Assembly: GCA_017883235.1 (NCBI GenBank)
Contig: JADGNY010000004.1
Coordinates: 78,161-126,419, forward strand
From: Thermoanaerobaculia bacterium
Lineage (GTDB): Bacteria; Acidobacteriota; Thermoanaerobaculia; Gp7-AA8
Reading direction: 5' to 3'
DNA length: 48,259 bases
In this document: one piece after another, positions 7,650 to 14,970 of the stretch
Numbering within the stretch: position 1 is the first letter of the stretch
Layout of the letters: every line of letters begins with the position of its first letter
The notes under the pieces: model-generated
Database searches by the model: none
Told to the model about the DNA's origin: nothing
What the model saw: only the letters and a program-made list of their open reading frames with translations
Translations under genes and position numbers: made by a program

Positions 7650-8087
7650 GAACACGCTTACCCTCGTTTCTCGCCCCGGCACTCGTCGTTCGAACCTCGT
7701 TTTGCCTCGTCCCTGAGGCGCGCCGCTCTTACCATGGTAAGAGCGCCTGCTCGGTTTTGATGCTCGCGCGCTTCTTTCTGACCCCGCGTTGCTTCATTTC
7801 GAACATCGCATGCTTTGTTTTTGAGCATGCATGCTCCATTTGAAAGCATCTATGCTATATTTGAAAGCATCCGTATCTCATTGTGATACCTGTTCTCCTA
7901 CCATGGTAAGAAAGCTACCTTCATTTCGGCCCTCGCCTGCTTCAATTCGGCTCTCGACTGCTTCATTTTGAGGCTGGCACGCTACATTTCGATCCTTTCG
8001 AGCTTCGTTTCGATGCTCGCGCGCTTCATTTCGACCCTCGCGTGCTTCGTTTCGATGCTCGGGCTCTTACCATGGTATGAGTGTACG
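7650..8087. repeat. 169-bp higher-order array: TACCATGGTA palindromes plus seven 21-bp units per module
   Basis: Three palindromes share the core TACCATGGTA at 7730-7739, 7899-7908 and 8068-8077, exactly 169 bp apart. The first extends to a perfect 22-bp palindrome (7724-7745). Between palindromes lie seven units of exactly 21 bp (7750-7896 and 7919-8065), consensus CTTCATTTCGA, two variable bases, CTCGCG, then two or three variable bases. Units near 8003-8065 are the best conserved; those at 7834-7896 have drifted; more degenerate ones extend left to about 7650. On the minus strand a unit would encode a heptad such as ARVEMKR, but the frame shifts by one base per module and stops interrupt it. 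Confidence 0.85.
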
Positions 8088-8192
8088 TTTGCCGGAGATC
8101 GTTCGAAGCATCGACGGCTCACGAAGGTGGGTGATCGCGAGTGCAAGGCAGGGCGCCCCGCGCCGGACACCAAGTCCTTCGACTCTCCCTCT

Positions 8193-8576
8193 TCAAGCCT
8201 TCGCGGCGATGTTCGTCACGGTCGCCGGCTTCTTGTCGCCCATCACGCAGTTGCCCTGGAAGATGGCTCCTTCTTCGATGATCAACGCCGGCGTTTCAAT
8301 GTCGCTGTAGACCTTGCCGTTCCGGTGGATCTCGACCCGCTGCGCGGCGACGATCTTGCCGACGATCGTTCCGCTGATGGCGATCCGGCCGACATGGACG
8401 TCGCCTTCGATGTGCGCGCTCTCGCCGACGATCAGCTCGTTCTTCGACATGATCTTGCCGTTGAAGCGGCCGTCGATGCGCATCGTGTCTTCGAACTCCA
8501 GCTCGCCGCGAAACGATGAGCCGCGATCGAGAAAGCCATTCAGTTCACCGCTCTTGTTCTTCATCTCTGCTCCCAT
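8193..8576 (-). CDS. Bactofilin
   Basis: A bactofilin, the beta-helical polymer-forming cytoskeletal protein. The DUF583 core runs from FLDRGSSFRGELEFEDTMRI through GRFNGKIMSKNELIVGESAHI and VHVGRIAISGTIVGKIVAAQRVEI to VYSDIETPALIIEEGAIFQG. From ATG 8576, with AGGAGA seven bases upstream, the product is 127 residues and soluble. The same frame extends to an ATG at 8660 whose extra 28 residues are one membrane segment (MLIAVAAAVIVAAIVFVFVF); that start has only a distant GGGGAG. Both forms may exist. It lies four bases after parB if the longer start is used, so parA-parB-bactofilin look like one unit; in Myxococcus, bactofilins position ParABS, a relevant precedent. Confidence 0.85.
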   Translation of the reverse strand: MGAEMKNKSGELNGFLDRGSSFRGELEFEDTMRIDGRFNGKIMSKNELIVGESAHIEGDVHVGRIAISGTIVGKIVAAQRVEIHRNGKVYSDIETPALIIEEGAIFQGNCVMGDKKPATVTNIAAKA

Positions 8577-8664
8577 GCCTTTCTCCTGGCGGCCGCGAAC
8601 GAATACGAACACGAACACGATCGCGGCGACGATAACCGCTGCCGCAACCGCGATAAGCATTCCG

Positions 8665-9528
8665 CTAACGGCGTCTCCCCATCAGTTCGTCGACGACACG
8701 AATCAATTCATCTTCGCTGCCATACCGGATGTGGATCACGCCGCCGCGCCGCCTGCGGTCGATCTCCACTTTTGTGCGTAAAGTCCTTTGAAGCTTGTCT
8801 TCCGCATCGCGCGTGAAGACATCTTTTTCTTTCTCTTTCTTCTCCGTCGTCTTGGGCGAGCTCTCGGAAGCGAGCATCTCCGTCTGACGGACATTGAGAT
8901 TCTTCCGGACGACCCGGTCGGCCAACTGCTCCTGCTTCTTCGGCGACTCGATGGCCAGCAAGGCACGTGCGTGTCCCATGGAGAGCTGTCCGGAAGCGAG
9001 TAACTTCTTCACCGGGTCGGGCAGCTTGAGTAGACGCAGGAAGTTGGCGACGGTCGAACGTTCCTTCCCCACCCGCTTGGAGATCTCCTCCTGCGTGAGC
9101 TGGAAGTCGTCGTGAAGCTGGTGGTAGGCGAGCGCTTCTTCGATCGGGTTCAGATCCTCGCGCTGGATGTTCTCGATCAGTGCGATCTGCAGGGCATCGC
9201 CTTCCTGCATCATCTCTTTGATGAGGGCAGGAACGGTGGTCAGACCGGCCTTCTGTGCGGCGCGGAAACGACGCTCGCCGGCGATGAGCTTGTACTTGTC
9301 GCCTGCGCGCGTGACGACGAGCGGCTGCACGATCCCATGCTCGCGAACGCTGCGCGCCAACTCTTCAATCGATGCTTCGTTGAACGTCTTGCGTGGCTGG
9401 TAGGGATTCGGCTGGATCTGCGAGATGGGAATCTCGGCGAGACCGGGAGTGGCATGAGCTTCGAGCGCTTCCGGCCGCTGCGGAATGAGAGCGACGAGAC
9501 CACGTCCGAGCACTTTCTTGTGGTTCAT
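8665..9528 (-). CDS. parB: Chromosome partitioning protein ParB
   Basis: A 287-residue ParB/Spo0J, the CTP-dependent clamp that loads at parS and spreads. The N-terminal domain has LAEIPISQIQPNPYQPRKTF and the CTP-binding box GERRFRAAQKAG; next come ENIQREDLNPIEEALAYHQL and the helix-turn-helix LTQEEISKRVGKERSTVANF; a lysine-rich linker (near residue 215) leads to the C-terminal dimerisation domain ending MGRRR. The start ATG overlaps the parA stop by one base (TGATG), indicating translational coupling. Two parS-like sites occur within 4 kb in the same operon, at 10305 and 12735. Confidence 0.95.
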   Translation of the reverse strand: MNHKKVLGRGLVALIPQRPEALEAHATPGLAEIPISQIQPNPYQPRKTFNEASIEELARSVREHGIVQPLVVTRAGDKYKLIAGERRFRAAQKAGLTTVPALIKEMMQEGDALQIALIENIQREDLNPIEEALAYHQLHDDFQLTQEEISKRVGKERSTVANFLRLLKLPDPVKKLLASGQLSMGHARALLAIESPKKQEQLADRVVRKNLNVRQTEMLASESSPKTTEKKEKEKDVFTRDAEDKLQRTLRTKVEIDRRRRGGVIHIRYGSEDELIRVVDELMGRRR

Positions 9529-10295
9529 CAGATCACGTTCTCCGCGCGCTGAATGAATTCCCTGGCCAGACTTACGTACGCTTCGCTTCCACGCGAACGG
9601 ATATCGTAGAGAATAATCGGTTTGCCGAACGACGGCGCTTCGCTGAGACGGATGTTCCGTGGGATGACCGTCTTGTAGACTTTTTCGCCGAAGTGGTTGC
9701 GCACCTCCTCGGCCACCTGGCGAGCAAGATTGACCCGCTCGTCGTACATCGTCAGGACGATCCCTTCGATCTCCAGTTCGGCGTTGACGGCGCTGCGGAC
9801 GCGGTCGATGGTTGCCAGCAGTTGCGAGACCCCTTCGAGCGCGAAGTACTCGGCTTGAAGCGGGACGAGGACGGAGTTGGCCGCGGTCAGACCGTTGACG
9901 GTCAGCAGCCCGAGTGACGGCGGCGAGTCGATGAGGATGTAGTCGTATTCGGCCGCGATCGGTTCGAGGACCCGTTTGAGGTAGTACTCGCGGCCGATGG
10001 CGTCGCGCAATTCGACCTCGGCACCAACAAGATCGGTCGACGACGGCGCCAGATACAGCGTCGGGATCTCGGTTGGCCGGATGATGTCCCGAAGCGGCAT
10101 GTTCTCGATGAGGACGTCGTACATCGACGGATCAGCCTCGGTTACACCGATGCCCGAGGAGGCATTCGATTGAGGATCGAGATCGACCAGCAGGACGCGC
10201 CGCTCGCAGGCGGCGACGGATGCGCCGAGGTTGATCGCGGTCGTCGTCTTGCCGACACCGCCCTTTTGATTCGCCAGAGCGACGATCTTCGTCAT
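9528..10295 (-). CDS. parA: Chromosome partitioning ATPase ParA (Soj)
   Basis: A 255-residue ParA/Soj ATPase. The deviant Walker A motif is near the N-terminus (NQKGGVGKTTTAINLGA), followed by LLVDLDPQSNASSGIG and the Walker B region YDYILIDSPPSLGLLTVNG. It has no N-terminal helix-turn-helix, so it is the chromosomal, DNA-gradient type rather than the plasmid type that represses its own gene. ATP-bound dimers coat the nucleoid and are released by ParB, moving the origins apart. It is coupled to rsmG upstream and to parB downstream by one-base overlaps. Confidence 0.95.
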   Translation of the reverse strand: MTKIVALANQKGGVGKTTTAINLGASVAACERRVLLVDLDPQSNASSGIGVTEADPSMYDVLIENMPLRDIIRPTEIPTLYLAPSSTDLVGAEVELRDAIGREYYLKRVLEPIAAEYDYILIDSPPSLGLLTVNGLTAANSVLVPLQAEYFALEGVSQLLATIDRVRSAVNAELEIEGIVLTMYDERVNLARQVAEEVRNHFGEKVYKTVIPRNIRLSEAPSFGKPIILYDIRSRGSEAYVSLAREFIQRAENVI

Positions 10296-10858
10296 CAGTT
10301 TGACTGTTCCACGTGGAACGTGAGAGTCACGAGATAATTCGAGGTTCCGCGGGGAAGTGGAAAGGCTTCGCCCGCTTCAAAACCAGCGATCGAAGCGACT
10401 GCCGGCGAGCTTTGAAAGAGTGCGATGCGCCCGCCCGGCTCCATCCACGCCGTCAGCGACGGTACCCATTCTTCGGGAGCTCCGACGGCACGCGATGTAA
10501 CCAGAGAAAAGCGAACGTCGGGCGGGAACCTGGTCACGGCGCGCGCCAATCTATCACCGTAAACCACTGCGTTCAATTCGCAGGCACGGACGATGTGTTT
10601 CAGAAAGGCCCACTTTTTCATGTCCGCTTCGACGAGGTGAAACCGGGCTTCGGGCGAAACGATGGCCATCGGAATGGCCGGAAGTCCTCCCCCGCTCCCG
10701 AAGTCGAGCACGTTGCCGCGCGGCTCGAGAAGGCCTGCCGCGGTGATGGCTTCGGCAACATGATCATCCAGGTTCGCCTTTGCTTCGGGCCCGATGAGGT
10801 TGATCCGCTCGTTCCAGCGAAGGAGCTCTCGCTTGTACGTCTCCAGCCGCGCGTTCAT
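10295..10858 (-). CDS. rsmG: 16S rRNA (guanine527-N7)-methyltransferase RsmG
   Basis: A 187-residue SAM-dependent methyltransferase, formerly GidB, that methylates G527 of 16S rRNA; loss gives low-level streptomycin resistance in other bacteria. The start MNARLETYKRELLRWNERIN is the normal family N-terminus and the SAM-binding motif is LDFGSGGGLPAIPMAI. It overlaps mnmG by four bases (ATGA) and parA by one. The last codons (TFHVEQSN) are written in a perfect GTTCCACGTGGAAC palindrome, a parS-like site, so the end of the protein may be shaped by DNA-level selection. Confidence 0.93.
   Translation of the reverse strand: MNARLETYKRELLRWNERINLIGPEAKANLDDHVAEAITAAGLLEPRGNVLDFGSGGGLPAIPMAIVSPEARFHLVEADMKKWAFLKHIVRACELNAVVYGDRLARAVTRFPPDVRFSLVTSRAVGAPEEWVPSLTAWMEPGGRIALFQSSPAVASIAGFEAGEAFPLPRGTSNYLVTLTFHVEQSN
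10305..10320. promoter_or_regulatory. parS-like ParB-binding site inside rsmG
   Basis: TGTTCCACGTGGAACG; the inner 14 bases are a perfect palindrome. It differs from the common parS (TGTTTCACGTGAAACA) at the symmetric pair flanking the CACGTG core and at the last base, changes seen in functional parS sites of other phyla. It lies about 10 bp upstream of the parA start. Confidence 0.75.
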
Positions 10859-12735
10859 ACCGTCTGCACGACGCCGCGCCGGAGATGCATCCGTACGATC
10901 GAGATCGCTGCCGGCGTCACACCGGGGATGCGGCTGGCCTGCCCCAGCGAGACAGGACGGACGAAACTCAGCTTCTCGACCATCTCACGAGAGAGTCCGG
11001 GAAGGCGGTATGACATGTCCGCCGGGATCCGCAGCCCTTCCTCATCCGCCTGCCGTGACGCTTCGCGCTGCTGACGCTCGATGTAGCCGGCGTAGCGAAG
11101 CTGACTGACGACGCCGTCCGATTCCTCGCCGCTCAATGCTCGAAAGGCGTCCGCGACATCGGGCAGGACGGGTTCGCAGACGTTGGTGAAGCGCTCGATA
11201 TCGAAGTCGGCGCGCTGCATGAGCCGGGCGATGGTTGCTTTCTCGTTGAGCGATACATTTGCGGAGCCGAGCCAGATCAGGGTCTCGCGGTCCGGCGTGA
11301 CGCTGGCCGATTCGGCAGCGTCCCTCGCTCGCTGCATCCGCGCGACGCGGGCTTCGACGCGCCGCTTTCTCCCGTCATCGAGAATTCCGAGCCGTGCAGC
11401 GATCGGCGAAAGGCGCTCGTAAACCGAGTCGCAGCCGAGCAGGAGGCGGTGCTCCGCGCGCGAGGTGAACATCCGGTACGGCTCTTCGGTGCCTTGCGTG
11501 ACGAGGTCGTCGATCATTACCGCGGCGTAGGCCTGATCGCGCCGGAGAATGACCGGCGCGCCGCCGCGTATCGTCTGCAGCGCGTTGATCCCAGCCAGCA
11601 GTCCCTGCGCGGCGGCTTCTTCGTAACCGGAGGTGCCGTTGATCTGCCCGGCCAGGAAGAGGCCGTCGATGCCGCGAGCCTGCAACGTCGGATCGAGCTG
11701 CTCGGGATTGCTGAAATCGTATTCGACCGCATATCCGTAGCGGGCGATGACCGCGTTTTCGAAACCCGGAAGCGAGCGGACCACCCCATCCTGAACGTCG
11801 GGAGGCAATGAGGTTGAGATGCCGTTGAGGTAAAGCCACGGATGCTCGAGGCCCTCCGGCTCGACGAAAACCTGATGGCGCTCCTTTTCCGCGAATCGGA
11901 CGACCTTGTCTTCGATCGACGGGCAATAGCGCGGACCGGTGGCGTGGATCTGTCCGGAGTACATCGGCGCACGATGGAGATTGGCGCGGATCAATTCATG
12001 GGCAAAAGAACCAGTGTAGGTGAGATGACAGAGAACCTGCGGCAAGGCGAGCCGGTCGGTGAGAATGGAGAACGGCCGCGGTTCCGCATCGCCGGGTGCT
12101 TCCTCCAGTTTGGAGAAGTCGACGGAGGTGCGATCGACGCGCGGCGGGGTTCCCGTCTTCAGCCGGCCTAATTTCAGGCCGAGATCGCGAAGAGAGTCCG
12201 AAAGCGTTTCCGCGGCCGGCTCGCCGAAACGGCCGCCGACGGTCTTCTGCTCTCCGGAGTGCATCAACGCGCGAAGAAAGGTCCCGGTGGTGACGATCAC
12301 GGCGTGGGCACCAAGCCGCGTGCCGTCTTTCAGCACCACTCCCCGAACGCCCGCGCCGTCGCGCAGAAGCGAGGAGACGGAGGCCTCGACGATCGTTACA
12401 TTCGGCTCCTCTTCGAGGATCTTCCGGACTGCCGCGGCGTAAAGGTCGCGGTCACACTGGGCGCGGGGACCCTGGACGGCGGGACCCTTGGAGCGGTTCA
12501 GCAGCTTGAATTGGATGCCGGCGCGGTCTGTCGCCTCCCCCATCAAGCCACCTAGGGCGTCGATTTCCTTGACCAGATTCCCTTTGGCGAGCCCGCCGAT
12601 GGCTGGATTGCACGACATGCGGCCGATCGCAGCCCGCAGCATCGTCACCAGAGCCACACGCACACCGCCGCGTGCGCAGACGCGAGCCGCTTCCGCGCCG
12701 GCGTGGCCCCCGCCGATGACAATGACATCGAACAT
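10855..12735 (-). CDS. mnmG: tRNA uridine-34 cmnm5 modification enzyme MnmG
   Basis: A 626-residue FAD enzyme, formerly GidA. With MnmE it installs the carboxymethylaminomethyl group on wobble U34 of certain tRNAs. The dinucleotide fold is at the extreme N-terminus (VIVIGGGHAGAEAARVCARG), then MSCNPAIGGLAKGNLVKEID, and GLFLAGQINGTSGYEEAAAQG, all hallmark segments; the C-terminal helical domain ends LRRGVVQTV. Length is normal. ATG 12735 overlaps the first base of a parS-like palindrome. It sits between mnmE and rsmG, the classic origin order. Confidence 0.96.
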   Translation of the reverse strand: MFDVIVIGGGHAGAEAARVCARGGVRVALVTMLRAAIGRMSCNPAIGGLAKGNLVKEIDALGGLMGEATDRAGIQFKLLNRSKGPAVQGPRAQCDRDLYAAAVRKILEEEPNVTIVEASVSSLLRDGAGVRGVVLKDGTRLGAHAVIVTTGTFLRALMHSGEQKTVGGRFGEPAAETLSDSLRDLGLKLGRLKTGTPPRVDRTSVDFSKLEEAPGDAEPRPFSILTDRLALPQVLCHLTYTGSFAHELIRANLHRAPMYSGQIHATGPRYCPSIEDKVVRFAEKERHQVFVEPEGLEHPWLYLNGISTSLPPDVQDGVVRSLPGFENAVIARYGYAVEYDFSNPEQLDPTLQARGIDGLFLAGQINGTSGYEEAAAQGLLAGINALQTIRGGAPVILRRDQAYAAVMIDDLVTQGTEEPYRMFTSRAEHRLLLGCDSVYERLSPIAARLGILDDGRKRRVEARVARMQRARDAAESASVTPDRETLIWLGSANVSLNEKATIARLMQRADFDIERFTNVCEPVLPDVADAFRALSGEESDGVVSQLRYAGYIERQQREASRQADEEGLRIPADMSYRLPGLSREMVEKLSFVRPVSLGQASRIPGVTPAAISIVRMHLRRGVVQTV

Positions 12736-12750
12736 GTTTCACGTGGAACA
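12735..12750. promoter_or_regulatory. parS-like site at the mnmG start
   Basis: TGTTTCACGTGGAACA, one base from the consensus TGTTTCACGTGAAACA. It occupies half of the 30-bp gap between mnmE and mnmG and abuts the mnmG start codon, so ParB binding could also affect mnmG expression. Confidence 0.85.
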
Positions 12751-12765
12751 GTGACGCCGGAGCGC

Positions 12766-14091
12766 TCACTTCCCGATGCAGAACTTCGAGAAGATCTCCG
12801 AGAACACTTCGTCGCGCGTGATGGCGCCGGTAAGCAGGCCGAGCGCTGTCGAGGCTCGATGAAGATCGACCAGGACGATCTGTTCCTCGAATCCGGCATC
12901 GAGCGCGCCGAGCGCCGTCGTGAGCGCTTCCCTGCAGCCGAGGACGGCTTGGCGCTGCCGCTCGTTGACCAGACTGCCTTCCGGCGCAGCAAACTCATCG
13001 CGAACCAGAGCATCGAGCCTGCTCAGCAGTTCATCGATGCCGCGTTCGGCCGCGACACTGATGCCGAGCTCACCAGAAGGTGCTGGAGCAAGGTCAGTTT
13101 TAGTGTAAATAATAATCGCATCCGGGAAAGCGGCGTGCTCATCATCGTCGGTCAGACCAACAGTTGCATCGACAAGATAGAGGATGATGTCCGCGTTTCC
13201 GGCTGCCTCGCGCGCGCGCGCAACGCCGATCTCCTCCACGATATCGCCGCTGCTTCGAAGACCGGCGGTATCCGCGATCGTCACCGGCAGCCCTCCGATC
13301 TCAATCGTCTCGCGCACGATGTCCCGCGTCGTTCCCGGAATCGGTGTGACGATGGCCCGGTCGCTACCGACGAGCCGGTTGAGCAGCGTCGACTTGCCGG
13401 CATTCGGACGTCCGAGGATCACTGCCGTAAGGCCGGAGATGGTGGCCTTCCCCCGGCGATAGGTTTGCACGAGCGCATCGGTGTCGGCGATGGCCCCTTC
13501 GACTTGGAGACGCGCGTCGGCGGGGGTGATGAACTCATAACCCTCTTCTGAGAAATCGAGCGCGGCCTCGAGACGGGAGATCACGTGAAGCAGCGATTCA
13601 CGAATGGCCATGGCGCGGCGGCTCAATTCTCCTTGCAGATTTCCGAGTGACAGTTTGGCCTGCAGCGCCGTGCGAGAATGGATCAGATCGGCGATCGACT
13701 CGGCCTGCACCAGGTCGAGCTTTCCGTTCAGCACGGCCCGCTCCGTAAACTCGCCCGGCTCGGCCAACCGCGCCCCCAACTCCACCACAGCGGCGATGAC
13801 GCGCTCAACCAGGAGCGGACTGCCATGCAGCGTGAGCTCGACGAGATCGTTGCCGGTGAATGAGTGTGGCGATGCGTAGCGGACGGCAATACATTCATCG
13901 AGCACGAAGCCGTTATGCATCAATCGAGCGAACGTCGCGATGCGAGCGTCCGGGGCGATGCCTCCGAGCGTCTCCAGAATCGGCGCGCTTCGGGGTCCAT
14001 CGATACGGACGATCGCGAGCGCTCCCCTGCCGAGGGGGGTGGCGGGAGCGACGATGGTGTCGAGTTCTGATTGCCCGGTTGCCACACGCAA
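12766..14091 (-). CDS. mnmE: tRNA modification GTPase MnmE
   Basis: A 441-residue potassium-activated GTPase that works with MnmG. N-terminal folate-binding domain (DTIVAPATPLGRGALAIVRI), helical domain, then the G domain from about residue 215: G1 GRPNAGKSTLLN, G2 TRDIV, G3 DTAGLR, G4 YTKTD. The last motif has Thr where NKxD is usual. The C-terminus ends CIGK, the conserved cysteine motif. There is no ATG; a TTG directly after the jag stop (14091) or a GTG two codons on must serve as the start, suggesting translation coupled to jag. Confidence 0.95.
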   Translation of the reverse strand: MRVATGQSELDTIVAPATPLGRGALAIVRIDGPRSAPILETLGGIAPDARIATFARLMHNGFVLDECIAVRYASPHSFTGNDLVELTLHGSPLLVERVIAAVVELGARLAEPGEFTERAVLNGKLDLVQAESIADLIHSRTALQAKLSLGNLQGELSRRAMAIRESLLHVISRLEAALDFSEEGYEFITPADARLQVEGAIADTDALVQTYRRGKATISGLTAVILGRPNAGKSTLLNRLVGSDRAIVTPIPGTTRDIVRETIEIGGLPVTIADTAGLRSSGDIVEEIGVARAREAAGNADIILYLVDATVGLTDDDEHAAFPDAIIIYTKTDLAPAPSGELGISVAAERGIDELLSRLDALVRDEFAAPEGSLVNERQRQAVLGCREALTTALGALDAGFEEQIVLVDLHRASTALGLLTGAITRDEVFSEIFSKFCIGK

Positions 14092-14955
14092 CTACTCCGG
14101 CGCGTCGCCTCGCATGACGATGGCCACCCTTTTGTAGAAGCCGTCGCCGCGCGACTCCGTGGTCACGTCCGCGTCTTCCTGCAGCGCGAGGTGAACGAGG
14201 CGGCGCTCGATCGGGGTCATGGCCGGGAGGAGCTGCTCGCGGCCGGTGCCGCGGACGCGGTCGGCCAGCTCGCGGGCCTTCTCGGCGAGTTGCTCGGCGC
14301 GGCGCTCCTTGAAGGCCTCGCAATTCAGCTCGATTTCCTTCTCAACCTTGCGGCCGGCGAGAGCCTTGTTGCCGAGAACCTGAATGGCATCGAGAAGCTC
14401 GCCGTGCTGCTCGGTCAGCAGCCGGGCATCGCCTCCGAACAGGCGCACGATGATCTGCGTCTCGTTCTCCTCGGTGCGGATCTCGAGTTGCAGCTTTGCC
14501 AGCTCGATCACCTGCGCATACCAGGCGCGCACGACGCCGGCTTGTTCGGACTCCGGCCCCTGTTCGGGGATCTCGCCGGCGAAGCGTTCGAAGTCGCCGG
14601 TCTGAAAGTCGTCCTCATGTTCGCGCCGCGGTCCGCGCGCGCGGTTGCCGCCGGCCGAACGGCCGCCACGATCGCGGCCATCGCCACGTCCGCGGTCGCG
14701 GCCTCCGCGTCCACGCCCTCCACCGCCGGCGTTCCGCGCCGCTCTTCCCGGAATGGGCGCCGCCGCCGGCGGCGCCGGTTGTGCCACCGCGGCTTCGTTG
14801 ACCTCGGCTTCGACGACGATGCGCTTGAAGCCGCCGAGAAAGCCTCGTTTTTCGAGGACGACGTGATACGTCAGTTGCACGCGCTCGACGCCGAACGCTT
14901 CCGACGCCATCGTCAATGCTTCGTCGAGATTCTTACCTTCGAATCGTTGAGCCAT
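14092..14955 (-). CDS. khpB: RNA-binding protein Jag/KhpB with an Arg-Gly-rich linker
   Basis: A 287-residue Jag/KhpB/EloR protein. The Jag_N domain is residues 1-50 (RFEGKNLDEALTMASEAFGV, then KRGFLGGFKR). A linker at about 65-115 is packed with RG and GG pairs (GGGGRGRGGRDRGRGDGRDR), far richer than usual. A KH-like part follows (GGDARLLTEQHGELLDAIQV), then the R3H domain near the end (ERRLVHLALQ, R-x3-H, then YKRVAIVMRG). Relatives bind RNA with KhpA and affect cell elongation. It is in the standard yidC-jag-mnmE order, 15 bp after yidC. Confidence 0.92.
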   Translation of the reverse strand: MAQRFEGKNLDEALTMASEAFGVERVQLTYHVVLEKRGFLGGFKRIVVEAEVNEAAVAQPAPPAAAPIPGRAARNAGGGGRGRGGRDRGRGDGRDRGGRSAGGNRARGPRREHEDDFQTGDFERFAGEIPEQGPESEQAGVVRAWYAQVIELAKLQLEIRTEENETQIIVRLFGGDARLLTEQHGELLDAIQVLGNKALAGRKVEKEIELNCEAFKERRAEQLAEKARELADRVRGTGREQLLPAMTPIERRLVHLALQEDADVTTESRGDGFYKRVAIVMRGDAPE

Positions 14956-14970
14956 GGTCGTTCCGCACGA

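Noticed and set aside
7686-7700. GTTCGAAC, like a tRNA T-loop
   Set aside because: No acceptor, D or anticodon stem can be built around it; it belongs to a degenerate 21-bp unit.
7750-8065. CRISPR array
   Set aside because: The 21-bp units are contiguous, without unique spacers, and no cas genes are present.
7658-8173. Heptad-repeat protein on the minus strand
   Set aside because: Frames such as ARVEMKRASIETK are broken by stops and by the one-base shift in each 169-bp module, so coding is not supported.
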